From: Tannerella sp.
GTDB lineage: Bacteria > Bacteroidota > Bacteroidia > Bacteroidales > Tannerellaceae
Length of the DNA: 64,000 bases
Reading direction: 5' to 3'
Assembly (NCBI GenBank): GCA_031271805.1
Contig: JAISUX010000087.1
Location: 40,515 to 104,514 of the forward strand
Made by a program: the position numbers and the translations under genes. Each line of letters opens with the position of its first letter. Position 1 is the stretch's first letter. Below, one piece after another: positions 17,360-26,476 of the stretch. The notes beneath the pieces are model-generated. The model saw only the letters and a program-made list of their open reading frames with translations. It made no database searches and was not told where the DNA came from.

Positions 17360-19672
17360 TTAAAACGGATAGCCTAAAGCGAGGTGGAAACCGATGGCGT
17401 CGCGCAGTGATGGAGCGTTGAAATAGCCGCGTTTGCCGGTGTCGTATGGGAAATGCAAAGCGTAGCCAATATCGAAGCGGAAGATGAGCATGTCCATGTC
17501 GAAGCGGAAGCCCAGACCGGTGCCGAGGGCAATGTCTTTAAACAAATAACGAAGGTCAAAAGTGCCGCCTGGACGTGTCGGATCGTCACGCAGGAGCCAC
17601 ACGTTGCCGGCGTCTAAAAAAGCGGCGAGTTCGAGACTTCCTACTATCCTTGCGCGATATTCGGCATTGCCTTGCAGCATGAGATCGCCGTTTTGGTCGA
17701 TGTAGGCGTATGGATTATCGGGATCTGCGGCGAAGCGACCGGGGCCGATACTGCGAATTGTGAACGCGCGAATACTATTGGCGCCACCCACGTAAAAGCG
17801 TTCGCTGTAAGGCGCAATAGTGGAATTGCCGTAACTGTAAATGACGCCTCCGCCAAGACGTGTCGCCAACTTTTGGGTACGGCTAATGTAGTGATTATAA
17901 CGCAGTTCGGTCTCTACCTTAATATATTGCGAATAGGGGTTGCCGAGAAAGTTCTTTTGTTCGTCGAACTTTTTCCCAAAGAGCCTGTACCCACCGGAGA
18001 TCAAATTACCGGCCTCGGCGACAAAAAACCGCCATATCGTCTTGCTACGCTCGGCGCGCACCACAGAGTTGTCGAGCGTATATTCATATTCTATTACGGG
18101 AATGAACTGGTCTTGCAAACTTTGATAGAGCGACGGGTTATAGTCTATAATACTGTCGAAACGGGCTGTCGTGCTCTGTAACATGCTGAATGTAAGCCGT
18201 ATAGGAGTGAAGGTGTGATGCCGTATCGGATTGGGTTGGAAATCGTATGACAGTCCGCCTCCGAAGTTCACGATGTTATAATATTTTGCCCGGTTGAGGT
18301 TGCCGATATTGAAATCTATCCGCGATGTCGCCGAAAAATCGTACTGCTGTCCGCCGAAATGAGGCGCTATAAGTCGCGGGAACATGATGCTGCTCTTAAG
18401 TCCAAGTTCGTAATTGTTGATAAAGCCGGTGCTGACATTGAAATCGCGACCGGTGTACCATTCGTAAGAACCGTAAACGGAGGTTGACATCACCTCGCCG
18501 CCGCCGAAAACGTTGCGTCGCGTCAGGTTGAGCGAGGCGCCGGGACCGGCATAGCTGTTGTCGTTGACGGTCGAAGTGAGTTCGAAAGAGCCATTCAGCG
18601 GATAGTCGTATGACATATTAATCAGCACGTTAAGCGTGTCGCAATTAGCCGAAGAGTCTGCCGGCGTATAACGTAAATCGGTAAAGCGGAATATTCCGAG
18701 ACGATTGAGCGAAGACTGTGTATCCAACTGCTTCTGAACCGAATAGTACTCTCCGGGACGGAACGCCAATTGCTCGTAAAGGATTGCCGGACGGACGCGC
18801 AGTTTGCCTTCGTAATATATCTTAATATCCTTATATTCAATGCTATTAGACGGGCGTTCATTATCGAAGCCGTTAAGGGCGACGCGGACAGAGCCTATTT
18901 TCCACGGCCTCAGTATGCTTCGCGGGACGCCCTGGTTAAGGCCTATTTTTAGACTGACTTTTCCGGGCGACAGAGTGGAATCAGCCTGATAAACAATGTA
19001 TTCCGGAATGAAATAATAGTATCCGTTGTCGCGCATGAGTTTGGCGATACGTTGTCGCTCGGCTTCGAGGCGCTCGGTGTTAAAGATGTCGCCTTTACGG
19101 ATAAGACGCTCGGATTCCCTTATTTCAAGCAATGTATCGCCGCGATACTGCATACGGCGATATTCGATTGAATCAATGATGTAGGGCTGATTGAATGTCA
19201 CGTCATAGCGAATTTTCACTTTTAGTGAATCACGTTTGTCGGGGATAATGCTGTTTTCAACATTGCCGGCGAAATATCCGTTGTCACGCAGGATATTGCG
19301 GACGTTGCGGCTACGGGTGTCGGGACGGACAGCGGATGTCAGTACCGGTTTCTTAGCCAACCAGCGCATCATCAGGCGATTGAAGGCGCCTGTTTTGTTA
19401 ACGTTGGCATTGTATATCCACAGGCCGAGGGGTATAGGCGTGCGAGTGGTCGAACTGCCGAAAAGGGCGTTGTTAGGAGGGAAAGCGAAGGCCGCATCAA
19501 TAGCGTCGAGCACGTCGTCGTCCACCCCAACGCTGTCGGCGTCGATATAGTTTATGCTCTCTATGCCGGTATAAAGAGTATCGCCGGATGGGATATTTTT
19601 TGTCGTAGAACAGGATAATACGCTTATTAACAGCGTTATAACAAATAAATCATTCCTTCCCATCATCATCAT
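17360..19672 (-). CDS. tamL: TamL, BamA/TamA-family outer membrane assembly lipoprotein
   Basis: The product has 770 residues from ATG at 19672. Four consecutive ATG codons (19672, 19669, 19666, 19663) make the exact start uncertain; a longer frame begins at TTG and is less likely. The lipoprotein signal ends at the LSC cysteine. POTRA-like repeats follow (SRNVRNILRDNGYFAGNV, ERQRIAKLMRDNGYYYFIPEY), then an Omp85 beta-barrel with a conserved end (FYVGGANSIRAFTIRSIGPG, FLDAGNVWL, terminal LALGYPF). TamL is the Bacteroidota lipidated counterpart of TamA and pairs with TamB to insert or transport envelope components. Its start overlaps the end of tamB by 23 bases, which indicates translational coupling. 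Confidence 0.9.
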   Translation of the reverse strand: MMMMGRNDLFVITLLISVLSCSTTKNIPSGDTLYTGIESINYIDADSVGVDDDVLDAIDAAFAFPPNNALFGSSTTRTPIPLGLWIYNANVNKTGAFNRLMMRWLAKKPVLTSAVRPDTRSRNVRNILRDNGYFAGNVENSIIPDKRDSLKVKIRYDVTFNQPYIIDSIEYRRMQYRGDTLLEIRESERLIRKGDIFNTERLEAERQRIAKLMRDNGYYYFIPEYIVYQADSTLSPGKVSLKIGLNQGVPRSILRPWKIGSVRVALNGFDNERPSNSIEYKDIKIYYEGKLRVRPAILYEQLAFRPGEYYSVQKQLDTQSSLNRLGIFRFTDLRYTPADSSANCDTLNVLINMSYDYPLNGSFELTSTVNDNSYAGPGASLNLTRRNVFGGGEVMSTSVYGSYEWYTGRDFNVSTGFINNYELGLKSSIMFPRLIAPHFGGQQYDFSATSRIDFNIGNLNRAKYYNIVNFGGGLSYDFQPNPIRHHTFTPIRLTFSMLQSTTARFDSIIDYNPSLYQSLQDQFIPVIEYEYTLDNSVVRAERSKTIWRFFVAEAGNLISGGYRLFGKKFDEQKNFLGNPYSQYIKVETELRYNHYISRTQKLATRLGGGVIYSYGNSTIAPYSERFYVGGANSIRAFTIRSIGPGRFAADPDNPYAYIDQNGDLMLQGNAEYRARIVGSLELAAFLDAGNVWLLRDDPTRPGGTFDLRYLFKDIALGTGLGFRFDMDMLIFRFDIGYALHFPYDTGKRGYFNAPSLRDAIGFHLALGYPF

Positions 19673-22600
19673 TTTTAGGTTCGACAATAGCGTTTGACTC
19701 CTTGACGGAGACAGCAGGAATGGCTGGCGTAACGGGGCTTTTTGTCGGCATGTAGAACAAATCCCGGAACCGTTTCACTTTGCGGCGAATAGTGAAGCCG
19801 GCGCCGATTTTACCTATTTCACCCTCGAAAAGACTCTTATAATCCTTGTTGTAAAAGACTTTTACCGCCTGCCCGCCATCGCTTGCAAGGTGGTATTCGA
19901 GCGACACATCGTCGAGCAGGAAACGATCTTTATATACGGGATCCTTGGTCGAATAACGCATGCCGAGTTCGGTTTTAAGTTTAGTGTTGAACAGCTCTTT
20001 ATAGAACCGTCCGATGTAGTCGATGCGCCTTCCCATGCCGCCCGTGCCGTCATAAGTGTTGACGTCGAACGAGAAAGGCACTTCGCCCAACAGACTGCCG
20101 AGCATATTTTTTATCTCTCTCTGTAACAGGCTGTTGAGCGCTGCGCTGACGTCGATATTGTCGGAGCCTGTACCCCCTCCTGCGAGATAAATCCCGGCGA
20201 CGAGCAGACTGATAGCTTGCTTACTACGTTCCTCGCTTCCCATGGCGGCAAGTTGATCTTGCACAACTGCGTCCGAAGGGGCTTCGAGCAGGAATTGCAC
20301 CTTCACGTCGTCAAGATTGTCCTTTAGCTGTATCCCCGAATTGAAGTCAACCATGCGTGTCTGTCCGTCGAAGTTGACCGACGAGCGGATACGTGAATAG
20401 GCGGATAAGTCGAGGTATGGATTCATCGGGTCGCCGTTCCAGTCCACGTAACTGCCGTCCTTGATTTTGAAATCGGTAAGAGGGATTACGGGGATGCTAT
20501 AGCGGATTATTCCGTCAGAAAGCGAGTAGCGCCCATTCAGTTTCATCTCGCCCTGGGTTGTGTATTGCAGTGTCAGGTCGCCGCCGCCACGCAACTCAAC
20601 ATAATTCATTTTTTCTTCGTCGAGGTCTATACGCAGGCGCACCGTCGGGTCGATATTGACGGTCAGGCGCACATCCGTACCGCTTGTAACCGCCATATTT
20701 CGCGCCATGCCGGTCAGCGACCACGGGCGACGAGCGCGGCGGGGCAGCGTGTCGGCGAAGTAAGTGAAGGTGACAAGCCCCTCGAAGTGGTCTTGCGCTT
20801 CGAGGGGCGATTCGGGCATTATATAAGTCAGGTTTGTGTTGCTCAGAATGTGTATGTCGCCCCTCATTCGCAATGCCTGTAACGAACCTTGCAGCGTAGT
20901 ATTGAGATTTATCAACATGCGTCCGTAAGCGAGCGTTTCCGGTGATTTTTTCGAATCAATGAGTTGTAAGTTTTTAGCCGTCATACTTATATCGGTTGTC
21001 GGATTTCCGATATTGGACATATCGACTACTCCGTTGATAATAAGCTGGTTATTTTTAGCATCGAAGATATTGAATTTGTCGAAACGCAGGCTGTTTGCGG
21101 CTATTTTGATTTGTTTTTCGTCGAAGCGCAGATGGGTTGCCGAAGGCACGATCGTCATTGCTGCTTTGTCGAATTGCATGAAGCCATCGAAGCGAGGATT
21201 GCCGGATGTGCCGCCGATACTCAGTTCGCCGAGCAGCGCCCCTTCGAGTTTAGCCATGCCGCCCGGAATTATGGGATTAAGGGCGGTTAGCGGCAACTTG
21301 TTGATCGTCACGAGGCCGTCGATCTTGCTTTCCGTTTGTTTGCGCCCCTCATCGAAGACGGCGGAAAGCGAGGCGACCTCGGCCATATTATAAAAGGCAT
21401 GAAGGTCAACCTGATGTGTGCCGTTTTCCATCGGCATATAAGTTGCATTGAACAGCAGTTCTCCAATGCGTCCGTTTTCGTAGTAGAAATCGTCGATATT
21501 GGCATCTCCGAGCACCATAAAGGTCTTTTCCATAGGCTCATAACGCAACGTGGCGTTCAGCAGACCTTTAAGCGACGGCATTCCGGCAAAGTTGCGCGAC
21601 AGTTTGCCGAGGTCTATCCGGCTTAACTCCACCATTATTTCTTTCATAGCGTCGGCTTCGATCTCGCCATTAAGGAGTGTTTCGTTACCGGTATGAATCC
21701 ATATTGATACGCCATCGCTCCCGTCGAGACGAAGGTTGGCGTCCATCTGCTTTAAACTCTTGAAATGCAGGAAGTTATCCTCATTGACCGTAAAAGGGAG
21801 AAAGGCGATAACGGGTTTTTCGGGATAAAAAGACAGGTCGAAACCCGATGCCGCCTTATTGACTTTCGCTCCGAGATAGATGCCTTTCTCACCGATATTA
21901 TTAATGTACGTGAGGAAGACATCGGCTTCCCGTTCGTGAAGATAGCCTTTGACGGTAGCCGAGAACGGTTCCTGGTTGCGGAAGCGCTTCTTGACCGCCA
22001 CAGCCTCGAAAAGAAGCCCAAGCGTATCCTGCCCGACCGACAGGCGGACGGTATCTATTTTCAGCGTATCCTTTACAAGCGCAAATAATGTGCCGTTGAC
22101 CGATAACCCTGTTTCGGGCGACAGAGCGGCGTCGAGTTCAATATTATCATAGAAAATATTCGATTCCAGCAAATAGTTGTAAAGCGGATTGTCGTGATTG
22201 GCGCTGAAATGCGCCGTCAAATAAGGGAAATGAGGTCTGAGAGTTTCGATATTGAGCATCGAATCGCGTTTCAACTGTTTGAAAGCCATAGACGAGACTG
22301 TCACTAAGCGGTCTGCCATATCGGCGATGCCCGCACTGCCGGATAGGAGCAGTTCTAAGTCGCCCGCCCGAAAGTCGCCCAATGTCGTGTCGGCGTCAGA
22401 ACGCAGTCCGAGCGTCAATTTCTTCGGATGCGCCGACAGATCATCCATAGTCAGCATCCAATTATCTAAAGTGAAATCAATCGAATAGCGGTTTTCGAGA
22501 TCCGTCTCGACATCGGAGACGACCCTGAACGACGTCCCGAGCGGCCATTCAACCAAACCCAAATTTTGCAGGTCGAGAGTATCAATTTCTACCGTAAGCC

Positions 22601-24383
22601 GTCCCTTAACATCCTTTCTAATCGCACTACGGGCAGTTCCTGTCTTAATCTTTTGCCGCGTCAAATCGCCCTCTACTTCGACTGTCCCTTTCGCCAAAGC
22701 ATAGTCGCTCGCAAGCCTCGCCTGCAGATGGTTCTTTTCTAAAGCGCCGGTCAACGAAATGCCGGAAATCAATGATGCGCCGTAGGTTAAATTCCGGATT
22801 TCCCCGACTAAAGCAAGGTTAGTAGCCGTAGCGAAGATGTCCGTCCCATGCCCTTTCAACTTTACGAAAGCGTCAAGCAGCATGAGTGAATCCGTGGGGA
22901 AAAAATGCGTCGGTTCAAGGCTGTCAATTCTCAACAATGCCTCATAATTATTCTTGTTGATGTCGTAATTACCTGATAATTCGACTATTCCCGAATCTTC
23001 TTTCAATGATGCTTCAATGGCGTAGAGTCCTTTGTCGATGTTCAATTCGGCCATAATGTTCATGCTGTCGGGTATTCTAAAGCGTTCTTGCAACGATGCC
23101 GGAAGCAGTTTCGAGAGGAACGCGGCATCGCCCGTCTCAACCGTAAGCCCGACCTTCCCCATGCGATTCTTATCGTCAAGAATCGACCGCATATTCCCGG
23201 ATGCACTAATTTTCAATGAGTTATATAGATGTACATCTAATTTGCTAAGGTTCATGTTTTTAAGGTTCCCATTTACCGAAACGTTGATTTCAAACGTGGT
23301 GTCGGGATATAATTCGCTTCTGTCGCCGACTAATGACATCAAGTCTCTTTTATCAACCGAGGCTGTAAGTTGCAATGAGGCATCTCCGGATGGATTTATG
23401 CTGTCGAGCGCCGAATGAGGCGCAAACGCTTGTAGCAGTGCGGTCGAATAGCCGGTTTCAAGCGCTATGGAAGGCACGGTAAATCCGGCGCTGTCGGATA
23501 CGATACTTCCTGTCAATGACTTAATTATCACTCCGGATTCCTCCTGTCCGTGAAATTCGCGCAAGTAAGCATGTAGATTGTCAATCCCTCCAAAATAAAT
23601 CGAATCACAGGTGAAAAACACATCCGAGAGCCTGATATGCGAAGTATCAAAGCCCGAAATGTTGTCATCTAAAGAGCTGACATACAGTATTTCCGGCAAT
23701 TCGGCATGAATGTTCATAGCGCCATAAACACCTGACAATAAATCCGCAAAAGCATCTTTAAGAACCAGATTGTCAATATTTACGCCTGCAAACAGCGAAT
23801 CGCAAGGCATACGGCAAGCCAGGTCAACGTCCCTTAATTCCACTAAACCGAGGCTGATTCGCCATTTTGATTGTGCGGTATCCTCTTTATTGACCGACGT
23901 ATCGCACAAAACGACGTCTATCGCAGCATCCGACAAGGCCAAATTGTCGATTTTAAGTAGTTCGCCGGACAGATCGACGGTCTCAGCCCTCAAACGCGCC
24001 TTGCCGATATGCCCTTTTACGCTTACGCCTTCGATTGAATTTCCCGTATCCAATTCAAGCGATTTGAAATGAAAATCTTTGATTGAAACTATCCCGTTGA
24101 GTAACGGCCTGAGCCGTATTTGCACTCTCAATTCATCAAGCCGCACCAAAGTATCCGCATCTTTTCCGACGACAAAAGCGTCGTTGACCGACAGCTTCAA
24201 AGGAAATGCAAGCCTTACCCGCTCAAACTCAATATTCATCCCTACGGCCTCGTAAACGCCGGATACGACCCTTTTAGCGATAGCATCCTGCACCGTCGGT
24301 ATATATAAAAACCCGCCTGCCAATAGCAATAATACTATCGGTGCCAGGCAAATAACAGCAATTCTTCTAATCCAAACACGCAT
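19650..24383 (-). CDS. tamB: TamB translocation and assembly module protein
   Basis: The 1577-residue protein has an N-terminal membrane anchor (about residues 8-28, VICLAPIVLLLLAGGFLYI) followed by the AsmA/TamB start (IPTVQDAIAKRVVSGVYEAVGMNIEFERVRLAFPLKLSV), a very long beta-rich repetitive body and a C-terminal DUF490/TamB domain (GDLTLQYTTQGEMKLNGRY, GDPMNPYLDLSAY, LLVAGIYLAGG). TamB proteins bridge the periplasm as a hydrophobic groove and work with an Omp85 partner, here TamL encoded next. The length is normal for Bacteroidota. It has its own promoter (TACCTTTG at 24408-24415) and is divergent from the glycosyltransferase gene. Confidence 0.95.
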   Translation of the reverse strand: MRVWIRRIAVICLAPIVLLLLAGGFLYIPTVQDAIAKRVVSGVYEAVGMNIEFERVRLAFPLKLSVNDAFVVGKDADTLVRLDELRVQIRLRPLLNGIVSIKDFHFKSLELDTGNSIEGVSVKGHIGKARLRAETVDLSGELLKIDNLALSDAAIDVVLCDTSVNKEDTAQSKWRISLGLVELRDVDLACRMPCDSLFAGVNIDNLVLKDAFADLLSGVYGAMNIHAELPEILYVSSLDDNISGFDTSHIRLSDVFFTCDSIYFGGIDNLHAYLREFHGQEESGVIIKSLTGSIVSDSAGFTVPSIALETGYSTALLQAFAPHSALDSINPSGDASLQLTASVDKRDLMSLVGDRSELYPDTTFEINVSVNGNLKNMNLSKLDVHLYNSLKISASGNMRSILDDKNRMGKVGLTVETGDAAFLSKLLPASLQERFRIPDSMNIMAELNIDKGLYAIEASLKEDSGIVELSGNYDINKNNYEALLRIDSLEPTHFFPTDSLMLLDAFVKLKGHGTDIFATATNLALVGEIRNLTYGASLISGISLTGALEKNHLQARLASDYALAKGTVEVEGDLTRQKIKTGTARSAIRKDVKGRLTVEIDTLDLQNLGLVEWPLGTSFRVVSDVETDLENRYSIDFTLDNWMLTMDDLSAHPKKLTLGLRSDADTTLGDFRAGDLELLLSGSAGIADMADRLVTVSSMAFKQLKRDSMLNIETLRPHFPYLTAHFSANHDNPLYNYLLESNIFYDNIELDAALSPETGLSVNGTLFALVKDTLKIDTVRLSVGQDTLGLLFEAVAVKKRFRNQEPFSATVKGYLHEREADVFLTYINNIGEKGIYLGAKVNKAASGFDLSFYPEKPVIAFLPFTVNEDNFLHFKSLKQMDANLRLDGSDGVSIWIHTGNETLLNGEIEADAMKEIMVELSRIDLGKLSRNFAGMPSLKGLLNATLRYEPMEKTFMVLGDANIDDFYYENGRIGELLFNATYMPMENGTHQVDLHAFYNMAEVASLSAVFDEGRKQTESKIDGLVTINKLPLTALNPIIPGGMAKLEGALLGELSIGGTSGNPRFDGFMQFDKAAMTIVPSATHLRFDEKQIKIAANSLRFDKFNIFDAKNNQLIINGVVDMSNIGNPTTDISMTAKNLQLIDSKKSPETLAYGRMLINLNTTLQGSLQALRMRGDIHILSNTNLTYIMPESPLEAQDHFEGLVTFTYFADTLPRRARRPWSLTGMARNMAVTSGTDVRLTVNIDPTVRLRIDLDEEKMNYVELRGGGDLTLQYTTQGEMKLNGRYSLSDGIIRYSIPVIPLTDFKIKDGSYVDWNGDPMNPYLDLSAYSRIRSSVNFDGQTRMVDFNSGIQLKDNLDDVKVQFLLEAPSDAVVQDQLAAMGSEERSKQAISLLVAGIYLAGGGTGSDNIDVSAALNSLLQREIKNMLGSLLGEVPFSFDVNTYDGTGGMGRRIDYIGRFYKELFNTKLKTELGMRYSTKDPVYKDRFLLDDVSLEYHLASDGGQAVKVFYNKDYKSLFEGEIGKIGAGFTIRRKVKRFRDLFYMPTKSPVTPAIPAVSVKESNAIVEPKNDDDGKE

Positions 24384-24407
24384 TATAATATTATGTTATT
24401 CGATGCA

Positions 24408-24415
24408 CAAAGGTA
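24408..24415 (-). promoter_or_regulatory. Predicted tamB promoter, -7 element
   Basis: TACCTTTG on the minus strand matches TAnnTTTG and lies 24 bases before the tamB ATG. No convincing -33 element was seen. Confidence 0.55.
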
Positions 24416-24431
24416 AAAAAATAATAATAAT

Positions 24432-24464
24432 TTTTGGCGCAAAGATATAAAATAATTATCTTTG
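24432..24464 (+). promoter_or_regulatory. Predicted promoter of the GT-C gene (-33 and -7)
   Basis: TTTG at 24432-24435 and TATCTTTG at 24457-24464 are about 21 bases apart, a good fit to the Bacteroidota consensus. Transcription would start near 24471, which rules out the in-frame GTG at 24466 and supports ATG at 24487. Confidence 0.7.
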
Positions 24465-24486
24465 CGTGATTTTTACAATAATCAAT

Positions 24487-26466
24487 ATGAAGAAAAAAAT
24501 AGAAAAGTCCGAATCAAATAAGACTAAGGATGTTTTAGAGAGGATGGATGCTTTTTTCGGGAAGCACGAAAAGGTCTTTCTCCGGTTATCGCTTATCTTG
24601 GCCGCGATAATGAGTTTTCTTATGTTCGATTGCAAGGTGAGTTTAAGTGGGGACGACAGCGATTATATCATTAATGCCCAGCAATTTATAAAGCATTTTA
24701 CTTATCCCGGCAGTCGCGGAGCGCTCTATCCTATTGTCATCTCGCCTTTCCTGATATTCGGATTGAACCTGATACTGATAAAATCGCTGTCGGCGGTGTT
24801 TATGATTGTATCTATGTGGCTGATATATAAGAGTTTCAGAGCGATAGTGCCTTATTCCGTATTAATGCCGGCCTTATTGCTGTCAAGCATTTGCCCGCAC
24901 ATCTTCTTTTATGCCTCTTATACTTATAGCGAACCCTTTTTCATGATAGTACAGGCATTGTTTATATATCTGATAACCAAATATTTCCGCAATACGGAAT
25001 CCTCGGAGTCGCTTCATCTCAAGACCGACTGGAAGAAATTTGTCTATATCGGCTTATGTTTTCTCGCAATGGGATTGACACGTACAATCGGTTATTCCGT
25101 TATGGGTGCTGTAATACTGTATTTATGCATCCTCAAACAATGGAAAAACATGTTTTATTCCTTGGCTTCGGGAGGTATTTTCTACGGGCTGTTCGCCGTA
25201 ATCAAAAAAGTCGTATGGCCGGAATCAGGAGCCGCATACAGCATCATCAACTTCTTAGCGAAAAATCATTACAACCCTGAGCAGGGTCTGGAAGATTTGC
25301 CGGGATACATCAATCGCCTGATAGTTAACTCTAACGGCTTTCTGTCCGATTATCTATACCGGTTCATGGGTTTCCGCTCCCCGAATAACATGGTTCCGGA
25401 GGGAATCCCCCTGTTGACAATCTTTACCTATATCCTGTTTGCCGTTTGTATCATCTTTATTTACAAGAAAAACCGCCCGCTACTCTTTGTAGGGCTATAT
25501 ACGGGCACGATGCTATTTGTGAGTTTCATACTGCTGCAAACGATATGGCTGCAGGACAGATTTATCATGATATATTATACTCTGATATTGATGTTCTTCT
25601 TCGGCGGCTTTTATTACATCATTAAAAAGATAAAATCCCTGTCATTCTTATATCCGTTGATATTGATCGCGATATTAATAGGTACGGGCATACATTTTAA
25701 GGTAAAAGTCGAAAAAAATCTGCCTGTTCTGCAGCAAAACCTGTTGGGCAACGACCTTTACGGCCTGACGCCCGACTGGGAAAACTTCGTGAAGATGAGC
25801 CGCTGGACGAATGAACATCTTGATAAAAACGCCGTCATAGCAAGCCGTAAACCGAGCATCTCGTATATCTATACGGGAAGGGAATTTTTCGGGATATACA
25901 CTGTTCCGTCGGAACCGCTGCCGGATGCCGTTAAACAAATTGATGACAATGCGGATAAATTCAACTATATTGCCATTGATATTACGAAAGGCTTTTTTAG
26001 AGGGTTCGAGAACAATATACGGTATTTCTTCATAACAAGGCTTAACGGTAATTTTACTATCGACGGCAATCCTATCAAGGCCGCGCTTTTCCTCAGAATC
26101 GACAAATCCGAGGATATGCAAGCCGTGACCAATATCCTCAATGATAATAATGTACTATATACCCTTGATTACAAGACTTTTTTAAAACAATATATTGATG
26201 ATAAATCAGCTCAGTATCAGGTGATTGATCCGGATGTCCTTCTTAAGACCATTACGGACAACGATGTGAAATATATGATACTGCCAAAAATCAGACTATA
26301 TACGGCCGAAAACACGGGATATTACATCAACACATTGCATCAGTACGTTAATTTTATCAATGCCAAATATCCCGATTCGTTCAGAAATATTCATACTATA
26401 GGAAAAGAAGAAACCTGCGATTTGTATGAGTTTTTCGGGACAGAGGCATCGGTAACGGAAAAATAA
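24487..26466 (+). CDS. GT-C fold integral membrane glycosyltransferase (ArnT/GT39-like)
   Basis: The 659-residue protein starts at ATG 24487. About 11-12 hydrophobic helices fill residues 30-400. The first periplasmic loop carries the acidic GT-C motif GDDSDYI after the first TM helix, together with an N-AQQF segment, as in ArnT/PMT-like enzymes that use polyprenyl-phosphate sugars. A soluble C-terminal domain (about 410-659) follows, with WTNEHLDKNAVIASRKP and NVLYTLDYKTF-type strands. It would transfer a sugar from a lipid-linked donor to a protein or envelope glycan on the periplasmic side. It lies 10 bases before dnaB, so the two are probably cotranscribed although their functions are unrelated. 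The acceptor and sugar are unknown. Confidence 0.8.
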   Translation: MKKKIEKSESNKTKDVLERMDAFFGKHEKVFLRLSLILAAIMSFLMFDCKVSLSGDDSDYIINAQQFIKHFTYPGSRGALYPIVISPFLIFGLNLILIKSLSAVFMIVSMWLIYKSFRAIVPYSVLMPALLLSSICPHIFFYASYTYSEPFFMIVQALFIYLITKYFRNTESSESLHLKTDWKKFVYIGLCFLAMGLTRTIGYSVMGAVILYLCILKQWKNMFYSLASGGIFYGLFAVIKKVVWPESGAAYSIINFLAKNHYNPEQGLEDLPGYINRLIVNSNGFLSDYLYRFMGFRSPNNMVPEGIPLLTIFTYILFAVCIIFIYKKNRPLLFVGLYTGTMLFVSFILLQTIWLQDRFIMIYYTLILMFFFGGFYYIIKKIKSLSFLYPLILIAILIGTGIHFKVKVEKNLPVLQQNLLGNDLYGLTPDWENFVKMSRWTNEHLDKNAVIASRKPSISYIYTGREFFGIYTVPSEPLPDAVKQIDDNADKFNYIAIDITKGFFRGFENNIRYFFITRLNGNFTIDGNPIKAALFLRIDKSEDMQAVTNILNDNNVLYTLDYKTFLKQYIDDKSAQYQVIDPDVLLKTITDNDVKYMILPKIRLYTAENTGYYINTLHQYVNFINAKYPDSFRNIHTIGKEETCDLYEFFGTEASVTEK

Positions 26467-26476
26467 AAAGTGTATT

